Source: Pseudazoarcus sp963975885 (GTDB lineage: Bacteria > Pseudomonadota > Gammaproteobacteria > Burkholderiales > Rhodocyclaceae). From it: DNA of 64,000 bases. Both the position numbers and the translations under genes were made by a program. Below the pieces are notes generated by a model, which saw nothing but the letters and a program-made list of their open reading frames with translations, did no database searches and was not told the DNA's origin. Location: contig CAXBIS010000014.1 of the NCBI GenBank assembly GCA_963975885.1, positions 30,417 to 94,416 of the forward strand, in the 5' to 3' direction. Shown in pieces: positions 25,364 to 34,480 of this stretch. Each line of letters begins with the position of its first letter. Positions within the stretch are counted from its first letter, which is position 1.

Positions 25364-27079
25364 ATGGCAGCCAACCCCCAGACTCCTCTCAGTGGCCTCG
25401 CGCGCGCACTGATCCAGCAGGGTCGGGTGACCGAGGCCGATGCCATTGCCTGCACCGAGGCGGCCGGCAACACGCCCAACGGCTTCATCGTGGAGCTGGA
25501 CCGGCGCGCCATCCTCAAGAGCCTCGACATCGCCCGCTTTGCCGCCGACACCTTCGGCTGTCCGCTGCTCGACGTTGCGGCGCTCGACGCCACCGCCACG
25601 CCCAAGGACGCGGTTGACCGCAAGCTGCTCGCCAAACACCAGGTCGTGCCGCTGGCCAAGCGCCAGAACCGGCTGGTGATCGCAGCGGCCGACCCGTCGA
25701 ACATGCGCGCACTCGACGAAATCCGCTTCCAGAGCGGAATGCAGGTCGAGGTTGTGGTCGCCGAAGCGGCCAAGCTGGCCAAGATCGTCGAGAAACTCGC
25801 CGAATCGGCCGAGGAGACCCTGCGCGAACTGACTGGCGAGGGCATCGAACTCGACCTGCTCGAGAGCGTCGGGACAGGCGAATCGCCCTCGGATGAAGCC
25901 AACCAGGAGGTCGACGACGCTCCGGTCGTTCGCTACATCCAGAAAATCCTGATCGACGCGATCAACGAGGGGGCCTCCGACATCCACTTCGAGCCCTACG
26001 AAAAAAACTACCGCATCCGCGTGCGCACCGACGGTGTACTGCGCGAGGTCGCCCAGCCGCCGCTGGTTCTCAAGGAAAAGATCGCCGCGCGCATCAAGGT
26101 GATCTCGCGGCTCGACATCTCGGAAAAACGCCTGCCCCAGGACGGGCGCATGAAGCTGGTGCTGTCGAAGAACAAGGCCATCGACTTCCGTGTCTCGTCG
26201 CTGCCGACGCTTCATGGCGAGAAGATCGTGATGCGTATCCTGGACTCGGCTTCGGCGCTGCTCGGCATCGACGCGCTGGGCTACGATCCGGACCAGAAGA
26301 AGGCGCTACTCGACGCGATCAAGCGGCCCTACGGCATGATCCTCGTGACCGGCCCTACCGGTTCGGGCAAGACGGTATCGCTCTACACCTGCCTGAACAT
26401 CCTCAACACGGCGGGCACCAACATTTCCACCGCCGAGGATCCGGCCGAAATCAACATCTCGGGCATCAACCAGGTCAATATCCACGAGAAGGCCGGGCTG
26501 ACCTTCGCCGCCGCGCTGCGCGCCTTTCTGCGCCAGGATCCGGACATCATCATGGTCGGCGAGATCCGTGAACTCGAAACCGCCGAAATTGCGATCAAGG
26601 CCGCGCAGACCGGCCACCTGATGCTGTCCACACTGCACACCAACGATGCACCGTCGACGCTCGAGCGTCTGCGCAATATGGGGGTGGCACCGTTCAACAT
26701 CGCCTCGTCGGTGGTCCTGATCTCGGCGCAGCGGCTGGCACGCCGGCTGTGCTCGTGCAAGAAGCCCGTGGATATCCCGGTCGAAGCCTTGCTGCAGGCA
26801 GGCTTTCCGGCCGAGGACATCGACGGCAGCTGGCAACCCCAGGGCCCGGTCGGCTGCGAGCGCTGCAACGGGTCGGGCTACCGCGGGCGCGTCGGCATCT
26901 ACCAGGTGATGCCGGTCTCCGACGAGATGGCGCGCATGATCATGACCAACTGCAGCTCGATCGACATCGCCGACCAGGCACGCAACGAAGGCGTACGCGA
27001 CCTGCGCGCCTCGGGCCTGCTCAAGGTCAAGCAGGGCATCACCTCGCTCGAGGAAGTGCTCGCGAACACCAACGACTGA
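25364..27079 (+). CDS. pilB: Type IV pilus assembly ATPase PilB
   Basis: This 571-residue hexameric ATPase powers pilus extension. The N-terminal MshEN/T2SSE-N domain occupies about the first 150 residues. The core contains Walker A GPTGSGKT at 330-337, the Asp box with AEDPAEINI, Walker B DIIMVGEIRE and a His box (LSTLHTNDAPSTLER). A tetracysteine zinc site follows (LCSCKK and CERCNGSGYRGR). The order pilB-pilC-pilD is canonical; the pilin gene is not adjacent. Confidence 0.95.
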   Translation: MAANPQTPLSGLARALIQQGRVTEADAIACTEAAGNTPNGFIVELDRRAILKSLDIARFAADTFGCPLLDVAALDATATPKDAVDRKLLAKHQVVPLAKRQNRLVIAAADPSNMRALDEIRFQSGMQVEVVVAEAAKLAKIVEKLAESAEETLRELTGEGIELDLLESVGTGESPSDEANQEVDDAPVVRYIQKILIDAINEGASDIHFEPYEKNYRIRVRTDGVLREVAQPPLVLKEKIAARIKVISRLDISEKRLPQDGRMKLVLSKNKAIDFRVSSLPTLHGEKIVMRILDSASALLGIDALGYDPDQKKALLDAIKRPYGMILVTGPTGSGKTVSLYTCLNILNTAGTNISTAEDPAEINISGINQVNIHEKAGLTFAAALRAFLRQDPDIIMVGEIRELETAEIAIKAAQTGHLMLSTLHTNDAPSTLERLRNMGVAPFNIASSVVLISAQRLARRLCSCKKPVDIPVEALLQAGFPAEDIDGSWQPQGPVGCERCNGSGYRGRVGIYQVMPVSDEMARMIMTNCSSIDIADQARNEGVRDLRASGLLKVKQGITSLEEVLANTND

Positions 27080-27096
27080 ACGGACAGCCCGACTCC

Positions 27097-28332
27097 ATGG
27101 CGACCTCAGCACCGGCACGACGCGCTTCCCCCCTGCGCCCCAGGGAGCACCTGTTCAATTGGGAAGGCAAGGACAAGAACGGCAAGATCGTGCGCGGCGA
27201 ACTTCGCGCCAGCGGTGAGAACGTCGTGCATGTCACGATGCGCCGCCAGGGCGTCATCGTCACCCGCATCAAAAAGCAGAAGCTCTCGCGCGGACGGCGC
27301 ATCGGCGAGAAGGACATCGCGCTGTTCACTCGCCAGCTCGCGACCATGATGCGCTCGGGAGTGCCACTGCTGCAGGCCTTCGACATCGGCATCAAGGGCG
27401 CGACCAACCCCAGCTTCGCGCGACTGCTCAACGACATCCGCAACGACGTCGAGACCGGCTCCAGCCTTGCGGCGGCCTTCTCCCGCCATCCGCAGTACTT
27501 CGACCGCCTGTTCTGCAACCTGGTTGCCGCCGGCGAACAGGCCGGCATCCTCGACAACCTGCTCGAACGCCTGGCGACCTACAAGGAAAAGATCCTCGCG
27601 ATCAAGAGCAAGATCAAGTCGGCGATGTTCTATCCGGCAGCTGTCGTCGTCGTCGCCGGTCTCGTGATCGCGGTGATGATGCTGTTCGTCATTCCCGAGT
27701 TCAAGAAGGTCTTCGAGAGCTTCGGCGCCGACCTGCCCGCACCGACCCTGCTGGTACTGGCCATTTCCGACGCCTTCGTCCAGTGGTGGTACGTGATCCT
27801 GGGCGTAATGGTGGCCACCGTGATGATCACGGCGTATCTGTACAAACGATCGCCCGCCGCACAGAACCTGCTCGACCGGGCCCTGCTCCGGCTGCCGGTC
27901 ATCGGCGACATCGTGCGCAAGGCGACCGTTGCGCGCTGGGCGCGCACGCTGTCGACGATGTTCGCCGCCGGCGTGCCGCTGGTCGAGGCGCTCGATTCGG
28001 TCGGCGGCGCGTCGGGCAACCACGTCTATCTGACCGCCACGCGGCAGATCCAGACCGAAGTCTCCACCGGCACCAGCCTCACCGTGGCCATGCAGAACGC
28101 CGAGGTCTTTCCGGTGATGGTGGTGCAGATGGTCTCGATCGGCGAGGAGTCGGGCGAGCTCGACGCGATGCTCGGCAAGGTCGCTGACTTCTACGAACAG
28201 GAAGTCGACGACGCGGTCGCGGGCCTGTCGCAACTGCTCGAGCCGGCCATCATGGTCTTCCTCGGCACCATCATCGGCGGTCTCGTGATCGCGATGTATC
28301 TGCCCATCTTCAAGCTCGGCGGCGTCGTCTGA
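27097..28332 (+). CDS. pilC: Type IV pilus inner-membrane platform protein PilC
   Basis: This 411-residue polytopic protein couples PilB to pilin assembly. It has two T2SSF repeats, each with FTRQLATMMRSGVPLLQAF- or ARTLSTMFAAGVPLVEAL-like helices, and three hydrophobic segments (near residues 175-205, 225-250 and the C-terminus). I chose the ATG at 27097, 17 nt after the pilB stop, giving the family length; the frame upstream lies inside pilB. Confidence 0.95.
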   Translation: MATSAPARRASPLRPREHLFNWEGKDKNGKIVRGELRASGENVVHVTMRRQGVIVTRIKKQKLSRGRRIGEKDIALFTRQLATMMRSGVPLLQAFDIGIKGATNPSFARLLNDIRNDVETGSSLAAAFSRHPQYFDRLFCNLVAAGEQAGILDNLLERLATYKEKILAIKSKIKSAMFYPAAVVVVAGLVIAVMMLFVIPEFKKVFESFGADLPAPTLLVLAISDAFVQWWYVILGVMVATVMITAYLYKRSPAAQNLLDRALLRLPVIGDIVRKATVARWARTLSTMFAAGVPLVEALDSVGGASGNHVYLTATRQIQTEVSTGTSLTVAMQNAEVFPVMVVQMVSIGEESGELDAMLGKVADFYEQEVDDAVAGLSQLLEPAIMVFLGTIIGGLVIAMYLPIFKLGGVV

Positions 28333-28369
28333 GCCGCTCTCCGGCGTCGCGGCTCCGGCCGCGGCGCGC

Positions 28370-29230
28370 ATGGACCCAATGATCGACTTCCTCCGAGACC
28401 CCGTCGCCCTGGTCACGCTGTGCGTGTTGCTGGGACTGTTCGTCGGGAGCTTCCTGAACGTCGTGATCCATCGCCTGCCGCGAATGATGGAATACGAGTG
28501 GCAGGCCCAGGCAGCCGAGCTTCGCGGCGAGACCACGCCGGCCGCGCCTCCCTACAATCTCGCGGTTCCACGCTCGTCCTGCCCACACTGCGGCCACCGC
28601 ATCGGCGCGTTCGAGAACATCCCGTTGGTCAGCTATGTGGTGCTGCGCGGGCGCTGCGGCCATTGCAGCGCCCCGATCGGGCGTCGCTACCCGGTGGTCG
28701 AACTGCTCACCGGTCTGGTCAGTGGCTACGCCGCCGTACACTTCGGGGCGAGCCTTGCGCTGATCGGCGCACTGATCTTCGTATGGGCGATGATCGCGCT
28801 GGCCTTCATCGATGTGGATACCCAGCTGCTGCCGGACCAGATCACGTTGCCGCTGCTGTGGCTGGGCTTGCTGATGAACCTGGGCGAATCCTTCGTGCCG
28901 CTTGCCGAGTCGGTCATCGGCGCGATGGCCGGCTATCTGAGCCTGTGGTCCGTGTTCTGGCTGTTCAAGCTCGTCACCGGCAAGGAAGGCATGGGTTACG
29001 GCGACTTCAAGCTGCTCGCGGCCATCGGCGCGTGGCTGGGCTGGCAGATGCTGCCGCTGGTGATCCTGTTCTCATCGCTGGTCGGCGCCGTGGTCGGCAT
29101 CGCGCTGATCGTGCTCGCACGCCACGGACGCAACGTGCCCATCCCGTTCGGCCCCTACCTGGCCGCGGCCGGCGTGCTGGCCCTGTTCTGGGGCGAGCGC
29201 ATCACCCGGGCCTACCTGGGCGGATTCTGA
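28370..29230 (+). CDS. pilD: Type IV prepilin peptidase/N-methyltransferase PilD
   Basis: This 286-residue membrane aspartic protease cleaves and N-methylates prepilins and pseudopilins. The N-terminal segment GSFLNVVIHRLPRMM and two CxxC pairs (SCPHCGHRI and GRCGHCSAPI) form the methyltransferase part. The two catalytic aspartates lie in FIDVDTQLLPD and GYGDFKLLAAIGAWLG. It ends the pilBCD unit. The coaE-yacG genes that often follow pilD are absent here. Confidence 0.95.
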   Translation: MDPMIDFLRDPVALVTLCVLLGLFVGSFLNVVIHRLPRMMEYEWQAQAAELRGETTPAAPPYNLAVPRSSCPHCGHRIGAFENIPLVSYVVLRGRCGHCSAPIGRRYPVVELLTGLVSGYAAVHFGASLALIGALIFVWAMIALAFIDVDTQLLPDQITLPLLWLGLLMNLGESFVPLAESVIGAMAGYLSLWSVFWLFKLVTGKEGMGYGDFKLLAAIGAWLGWQMLPLVILFSSLVGAVVGIALIVLARHGRNVPIPFGPYLAAAGVLALFWGERITRAYLGGF

Positions 29231-29323
29231 GGGTCGGCAGCGGCCTCTTGAATTCGGGCCATCCTGCCCCCATCGCAAGTACGCTGTTCTGCTAAAATTC
29301 ACCGCTTGCTTGCAGAGGTTGCC

Positions 29324-29605
29324 ATGCCGATCTACGAATATCGATGCACGACGTGCGGCGCGCAGAAGGAACATCTCCAGAAGATGGGGGCCGCGCTGCT
29401 GACCACTTGCCCCGAATGCGGGGCCGAGACCTACACCAAGCTGGTCTCGGCGGCCGGCTTCCAGCTCAAGGGAAGCGGCTGGTACGCGACCGACTTCAAG
29501 AATTCGGGCAGCGCGCCCGCGGCCAAACCGGCCGAGTCGGGCAGCGGCGAATCGTCTTCTTCCGCGCCCTCTGCGTGCAGTACGGGCGGCTGCGGCTGCC
29601 ACTGA
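29324..29605 (+). CDS. FmdB-type zinc ribbon protein
   Basis: This 93-residue protein has the FmdB zinc-ribbon domain at its N-terminus, MPIYEYRCTTCGAQKE followed by TTCPECGAE, with two CxxC pairs. The middle is polar (WYATDFKNSGS) and the C-terminus is a Ser/Cys/Gly-rich tail ending CSTGGCGCH. The family is common before aspS in Betaproteobacteria and its function is unclear. I chose the ATG at 29324, the conserved MPIYEY start. Confidence 0.9.
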   Translation: MPIYEYRCTTCGAQKEHLQKMGAALLTTCPECGAETYTKLVSAAGFQLKGSGWYATDFKNSGSAPAAKPAESGSGESSSSAPSACSTGGCGCH

Positions 29606-29672
29606 CCTCCCGCATCATCGGCCCGGCCGCATGCAGTGATGCGCGGCCGGCCCCAACCGTTCGGAACACCAC

Positions 29673-31472
29673 ATGCGTACTCATTACTGCGGCCAGGTCA
29701 CGGCTGCCGATCTCGACCAGAGCGTCTCCCTTTGTGGCTGGGTGCACCGCCGCCGCGATCACGGCGGGGTAATCTTCATCGACCTGCGCGACCGTGAAGG
29801 TCTGGTGCAGGTGGTGTGCGACCCGGACCGCGCGGACATGTTCGCGATCGCCGAATCGGTACGCAGCGAATACGTGTTGCGCATCGAAGGCCTGGTGCGC
29901 CGCCGCCCCGCCGGCACCGAGAACGCCGCCCTGACCTCGGGCGAGATCGAGGTGTTGTGCCACGATATCGAGGTGCTCAACGCCGCGGTCACGCCGCCGT
30001 TCCAGCTCGATGACGACAACCTGTCCGAGACCGTGCGCCTGACCCATCGTGTGGTCGACCTGCGCCGCCCGCAGATGCAGGAGAACCTGATGCTGCGCTA
30101 TCGCGTGGCACGCGCTTTCCGCCGCTTCCTCGACGATCACGGTTTCGTCGACGTCGAAACACCGATGCTCACCAAGAGCACGCCCGAGGGCGCGCGCGAC
30201 TACCTCGTGCCCTCGCGCGTGCATCCGGGGCAGTTCTTCGCGCTGCCGCAGTCGCCGCAGCTGTTCAAGCAGTTGCTGATGGTCGCCGGCTTCGACCGTT
30301 ACTACCAGATTACCAAGTGCTTCCGCGACGAAGACCTGCGCGCCGACCGCCAGCCCGAGTTCACCCAGGTCGATATCGAGACCTCGTTCATGAACGAGGC
30401 CGAGATCACCGCCGTCATCGAGGAGCTGATCCGTTACGTATTCCAGGACGCGATGAATGTCGAGCTGCCCTCGCCCTTCCCGCGCCTCGCCTACGCCGAG
30501 GCGATGCGCCGCTACGGCTCGGACAAGCCCGACCTGCGCGTGACGCTGGAACTGGTCGACGTCACCGACGCGGTCGAAGACGTCGCCTTCAAGGTCTTCT
30601 CCGGCCCGGCCACCAGCGGCGGGCGCGTTGCGGCGCTGCGCGTGCCCGGCGGCGGCGAACTGACCCGCGGCGAGATCGACGAGTACACCAAGTTCGTCGG
30701 CATCTACGGCGCACGCGGACTGGCCTACATCAAGGTCAATGACGCCACCAAACTCAACGAGGAAGGCCTGCAGTCGCCCATCGTCAAGAACCTTCACGAG
30801 CGCGCGCTGGCCACCATCCTAGAGCGCACCGGTGCGCAGTCGGGCGACCTGATCTTCTTCGGCGCGGACAAGGCCAAGGTGGTCAACGACGCGCTCGGCG
30901 CGCTGCGCGTCAAGCTCGGTCACGAGAAGGGATTCCTCAACGGCGAGGCCTGGTGCCCGGTGTGGGTGGTCGACTTCCCGATGTTCGAGTACGACGAGGA
31001 CGACAAGCGCTGGACGGCCTGCCACCATCCGTTCACGGCACCCAAGGACGCGCACTTTGGACTGCTCGAGTCCGATCCGGGCGCCTGCCTGGCCAAGGCC
31101 TACGACCTCGCGCTCAACGGTTGGGAAATCGGCGGCGGATCGGTGCGTATCCATCGCGCCGACATGCAGAGCCAGGTCTTCCGCGCGCTGGGCATCAGCG
31201 AAGAAGAAGCCCGCACGAAGTTCGGCTTCCTGCTCGACGCGCTGCGCTATGGCGCGCCGCCGCACGGAGGTCTGGCCTTCGGCCTGGACCGCATCGTCAC
31301 GCTGATGAGTGGGGCCGAGTCCATCCGCGACGTGATCGCCTTCCCCAAGACTCAGCGTGCCCAGTGCCTGCTCACCGAAGCGCCCAGCGATGTCGACGAG
31401 CGCCAGTTGCGCGAACTGCACATCCGCCTGCGCCAGAAGGTCGAGACCCAGGTCGAGGTCAGCAAGGACTGA
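29673..31472 (+). CDS. aspS: Aspartyl-tRNA synthetase
   Basis: This 599-residue class II synthetase charges tRNA-Asp (possibly also tRNA-Asn in bacteria lacking AsnRS). An N-terminal OB-fold anticodon domain (about 1-110) is followed by motif 2 (FRDEDLRADRQPEFTQVD), the GAD insertion domain (about 290-420), and motif 3 (GLAFGLDRIVTLM). Length is typical of the bacterial form with the GAD domain. A weak hairpin follows the stop. Confidence 0.97.
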   Translation: MRTHYCGQVTAADLDQSVSLCGWVHRRRDHGGVIFIDLRDREGLVQVVCDPDRADMFAIAESVRSEYVLRIEGLVRRRPAGTENAALTSGEIEVLCHDIEVLNAAVTPPFQLDDDNLSETVRLTHRVVDLRRPQMQENLMLRYRVARAFRRFLDDHGFVDVETPMLTKSTPEGARDYLVPSRVHPGQFFALPQSPQLFKQLLMVAGFDRYYQITKCFRDEDLRADRQPEFTQVDIETSFMNEAEITAVIEELIRYVFQDAMNVELPSPFPRLAYAEAMRRYGSDKPDLRVTLELVDVTDAVEDVAFKVFSGPATSGGRVAALRVPGGGELTRGEIDEYTKFVGIYGARGLAYIKVNDATKLNEEGLQSPIVKNLHERALATILERTGAQSGDLIFFGADKAKVVNDALGALRVKLGHEKGFLNGEAWCPVWVVDFPMFEYDEDDKRWTACHHPFTAPKDAHFGLLESDPGACLAKAYDLALNGWEIGGGSVRIHRADMQSQVFRALGISEEEARTKFGFLLDALRYGAPPHGGLAFGLDRIVTLMSGAESIRDVIAFPKTQRAQCLLTEAPSDVDERQLRELHIRLRQKVETQVEVSKD

Positions 31473-31477
31473 AACAC

Positions 31478-31502
31478 GCCGGGCGCACGCGCCCGGCTTC
31501 TG
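31478..31502 (+). terminator. Weak terminator after aspS
   Basis: A 9-bp GC-rich perfect stem (31478-31486 with 31489-31497) and a short T-containing tail lie 6 nt after the aspS stop. The tail is poor, so read-through is likely. Confidence 0.5.
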
Positions 31503-31566
31503 TTCCGACGGCTCCTGCCGTAAGCTAGACGGCACGGGCCACCCCATTCCGGCGCCCGTCATCGCC

Positions 31567-33243
31567 ATGAGCCAGCTCGACGCCCTTGAAGTTCTCGTCA
31601 TTGCGGCGAACCACAACATGCGCGCACACCTGCGCGGCATGCTGGACCAGTTCGGCATCCGCGAGGTGCACACCGCCGGCTCGGCCGGCACCGCGATCAA
31701 CCGCCTGCGTTCGCGCCGCTTCGACCTGATCCTGTGCGAGCACGATCTCGGCGACGACAATCAGGATGGCCAGCATCTGCTCGAAGATCTGCGATCCCGT
31801 CACATCATCCCGCTCGACACACTGTTCATCATGATCTCGAGCGAGCGCAGCTACGAACGCGTCGTCGGCGCGGCCGAGCTCGCCCCCGACGACTACATCC
31901 TCAAGCCGCTCACGCCGGGCACGCTGCAAGCGCGCATCGAACGCGCAGTGGCCAAGCGCGAGGCCTTCCGCGCGGCTTATCGGCTGATGGAGAACGGTCA
32001 GCCGATCGAGGCCGCTGCGGCCTGCGAGCGCGCCGAACTGCGTCATCCGCAGTGGCGCATCGACTTCATGCGTCTGCGCGGCGAGATCGCCCTTGAACAG
32101 GGCCGGCTCGACCAGGCCGACCACCTCTACGCCGAGGTCATCGAAGCCACCGGCGCGCCCTGGGCCAAGCTCGGGCGCGCGCGCGTACTCATCGCCGCCG
32201 AACGCTACGACGAGGCCGAGCCCATCCTCGAAGACCTGGTCGAAGAGAGCGAACATTATCTCGACGCCTACGATCTGCTCGCGCTGTGCCGTGAGCTGGC
32301 CGGTCACGCGCCGCGCGCGGCCGAAGCGCTGAACGACGCGCTGCGACGCTCGCCGCGGCGCCTGGGCCGCCTGCGACGCTTCGGCAAGCTCGCCACCAGC
32401 ATCGGCGAGCTCGAGCGCGCCGAGCAGGCCCTGCACCAGGTCGTGCAACTGGGAAAGCGCTCCGAATTCCGCGACCCGGCCGATCACGTTGCACTCGCGC
32501 GCGTCCAGATCTTGCAGAACAACGCCGACAATGCACGCGCCACGGTCGCCGACCTGGAAAAGAGCATGGGCGCCTTGCCCGCGGCCAAGGCCTGCGCCGC
32601 GCTCGGCAAGGCGATGATCGCCCGTCATGCACGCGATGGCGAGGCGGCGCGCAGTGCTGCGCAGGCCGCGGCACGCGCGGCGCTCGACTCCGATGATCTG
32701 CCGCTGGAACTCAAACACGACATCGTCCGCGAATGCCTGGCGGCCGGCCTGGACGACGAGGGCGGCGCGCTGGTCGGCGAGATCCTGCGCAAGGCGTCGG
32801 ACGAGACCACCATCCACCAGACCCGCGCGCTGCTCGACGAACACGGCCGCAAGGATCTGTCCGAACAGGTCGAGGAACGCCTGCATGCCGAGGTGCGCGG
32901 CTACGTCGCCGCCGGCGCCAAGCTGGCCCAGGCGGGCGATTACGACGGCGCCGTGGCCGAGATGCTGGGCGCCGTGCGCAAGATGCCAGGAAATCCGAGC
33001 GTGCTGTTCAATGCCGCGCTGGCTTTGCTGCGCCACATCGAACACAACGGCTGGAGTGAACGCATGGCCGAGGAAGCACGCAGCCTGATCGCGCGCACGC
33101 GCAAGCTCGACCCGTCCAACCCCAAGCTCGACGCGATGATCAACTTCATGGCCGGGTTGGAGCGCAAGTACGGCATGCAGCCGCATGCCGCGCAGACCGC
33201 GACCGACGCATCCAAGAGCAAACCGGGCGCACCTCCGGCGTGA
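31567..33243 (+). CDS. Degenerate CheY-like receiver fused to a TPR-like helical domain
   Basis: This 558-residue soluble protein begins with a receiver domain (about 8-125), including LVIAANHNMRAHL, DLILCEHDLG and DDYILKPLTP. The remainder (about 130-545) is tandem helical TPR-like repeats (GRLDQADHLYAEVIE, ERYDEAEPILEDLVE, GELERAEQALHQVV and others) suited to protein binding. By alignment with CheY, the acidic pair is replaced by AA (residues 13-14) and the phosphoacceptor Asp by E58, so it is probably a pseudo-receiver. The start codon follows the aspS terminator by about 65 nt. The stop overlaps the RNase GTG. Partners are unknown. Confidence 0.85.
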   Translation: MSQLDALEVLVIAANHNMRAHLRGMLDQFGIREVHTAGSAGTAINRLRSRRFDLILCEHDLGDDNQDGQHLLEDLRSRHIIPLDTLFIMISSERSYERVVGAAELAPDDYILKPLTPGTLQARIERAVAKREAFRAAYRLMENGQPIEAAAACERAELRHPQWRIDFMRLRGEIALEQGRLDQADHLYAEVIEATGAPWAKLGRARVLIAAERYDEAEPILEDLVEESEHYLDAYDLLALCRELAGHAPRAAEALNDALRRSPRRLGRLRRFGKLATSIGELERAEQALHQVVQLGKRSEFRDPADHVALARVQILQNNADNARATVADLEKSMGALPAAKACAALGKAMIARHARDGEAARSAAQAAARAALDSDDLPLELKHDIVRECLAAGLDDEGGALVGEILRKASDETTIHQTRALLDEHGRKDLSEQVEERLHAEVRGYVAAGAKLAQAGDYDGAVAEMLGAVRKMPGNPSVLFNAALALLRHIEHNGWSERMAEEARSLIARTRKLDPSNPKLDAMINFMAGLERKYGMQPHAAQTATDASKSKPGAPPA

Positions 33244-33593
33244 GTACCCGCCTCTTCTATCGCCTGCTGTTCCTCCTGCTGCTATGCGCGGCGCTGCTCT
33301 CGGCGTTGCTGCCCGAGCGCAGGGGCGGCCCGGACGTGCGCACAAGCGATGTCGTTGCGCGCGCCGAACTTCCCGCAGAGGCCATCGAAACGCTGGGACT
33401 GATCCTGCGCGACGGCCCATTCCCGTACCGCAAGGACGGCTCGACCTTCCACAACCGCGAGTACACGGTGCCCACTCCCGGCGCAGCGGATCGCGGTGCA
33501 CGGCGCATCGTCACCGGCGGCGACCCGCCCGAAGTGTTCTACTACACGGCCGATCACTACCGCAGCTTCCGGCGCATCGAGGCACCGCGATGA
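33240..33593 (+). CDS. Secreted or membrane-anchored barnase/RNase Sa-type ribonuclease
   Basis: This 117-residue protein has an N-terminal hydrophobic segment (LFYRLLFLLLLCAALLSALL) that is a signal peptide or anchor. The rest matches the guanyl-specific microbial RNase family: GPFPYRKDGSTFHNREYTV, then TPGAADRGARRIVTGG and YYTADHYRSF. Catalytic residues by comparison with RNase Sa are E74, R85, R89 and H106, all present. The start is GTG, overlapping the previous stop (GTGA). The next gene is a barstar, its specific inhibitor family, overlapping by 4 nt. Confidence 0.88.
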   Translation: MSTRLFYRLLFLLLLCAALLSALLPERRGGPDVRTSDVVARAELPAEAIETLGLILRDGPFPYRKDGSTFHNREYTVPTPGAADRGARRIVTGGDPPEVFYYTADHYRSFRRIEAPR

Positions 33594-34012
33594 CGCCCCA
33601 GTACGCGCCGGAGAACCTGCTGGAACTCACCAACGACGGCCTGTATCGCTGCGGGAGTACCCGCATCGACACACTGATCGCTCAGGCGCAGGCGGGTGGC
33701 GTCGACGTGCGCTGCATTGAACTGGCCGACTGTCGCGACAAGGCCGATCTGCTCGAACGCATCGCGGCCACACTCGCCTTTCCGGCCTGGTTCGGGCACA
33801 ACTGGGATGCGCTCGCCGACTGCCTGGCCGATCTGGGCTGGCTACCCGAGGCGTCCGCGCGCATGTTCGTCTTCGAGCACCTGGACGCCACGCGCGAGCC
33901 CGGCACCACACTGCTCGACATCCTTTCCGAACGCGCCGACGACACGGCCGCCGATTCGCCACCGTTGTGGCTGCTCGTCACCGACCCGATACCCGACCTC
34001 AAGCATTCATGA
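33590..34012 (+). CDS. Barstar family ribonuclease inhibitor
   Basis: This 140-residue protein belongs to the barstar family of intracellular inhibitors of barnase-type RNases. The characteristic helix and loop FPAWFGHNWDALADCLADLGWL is interrupted here only for length; key residues are the Trp-Phe-Gly-His-Asn-Trp-Asp-Ala stretch at about residues 65-72. ATG overlaps the RNase stop (ATGA). It presumably protects the cytosol from the neighbouring RNase before export. The long upstream extension in this frame is shadow translation of the RNase gene. Confidence 0.9.
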   Translation: MTPQYAPENLLELTNDGLYRCGSTRIDTLIAQAQAGGVDVRCIELADCRDKADLLERIAATLAFPAWFGHNWDALADCLADLGWLPEASARMFVFEHLDATREPGTTLLDILSERADDTAADSPPLWLLVTDPIPDLKHS

Positions 34013-34476
34013 GCGCAGCGCCCAGGCCCTACCGCATCCCTGTTTCCGTCCTCGTCGTGATCCACACGCCCGACCTGCAGGTACTGCTGATCGAGCGCGC
34101 CCGGCCGGCGGAACACTGGCAATCGATCACCGGCAGTCTTGAAGTGGGCGAGACGCCGCTCGCCGCGGCCGTACGCGAGGTCGCCGAAGAGACCGGCCTG
34201 GTACTCGATGCGTCCGACTTTCACGACTGGCGCCACACCAACCGTTTCCGAATTCGCGGCCCGTGGCGGCCGATGTATGCGCCAGACGTCACGCACAATA
34301 CCGAGCATGTGTTCAGTGTGTGCATCCCCGATGCGGTCGAAGTGCAGCTCGCCGCGGGCGAACATGTCGCCCAGCAGTGGCTGCCGCACGAGGAGGCAGC
34401 GGCGCTGGCCTTCTCGTGGTCGAACCGCGACGCCATCCTGCGCCTGCCCGAACTGGGCGCGCGGCGCACGCGCTGA
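34009..34476 (+). CDS. nudB: Dihydroneopterin triphosphate pyrophosphatase (Nudix)
   Basis: This 155-residue Nudix hydrolase removes pyrophosphate from dihydroneopterin triphosphate in folate synthesis. The Nudix box runs from G42 to G63, with R56, E57, E60 and E61 present. The N-terminus RIPVSVLVVIHT and the HNTEHVFSVCIP segment match NudB rather than other Nudix proteins. The ATG overlaps the barstar stop (ATGA). aspS and nudB are often neighbours in Betaproteobacteria, so the three genes between them look like an insertion into a conserved pair. Confidence 0.88.
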   Translation: MSAAPRPYRIPVSVLVVIHTPDLQVLLIERARPAEHWQSITGSLEVGETPLAAAVREVAEETGLVLDASDFHDWRHTNRFRIRGPWRPMYAPDVTHNTEHVFSVCIPDAVEVQLAAGEHVAQQWLPHEEAAALAFSWSNRDAILRLPELGARRTR

Positions 34477-34480
34477 AGTC

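Noticed and set aside
33185..33589. An N-terminal extension of the barstar
   Set aside because: It runs antiparallel in composition to the RNase gene in another frame; the ATG at 33590 overlaps the RNase stop and gives the family length.
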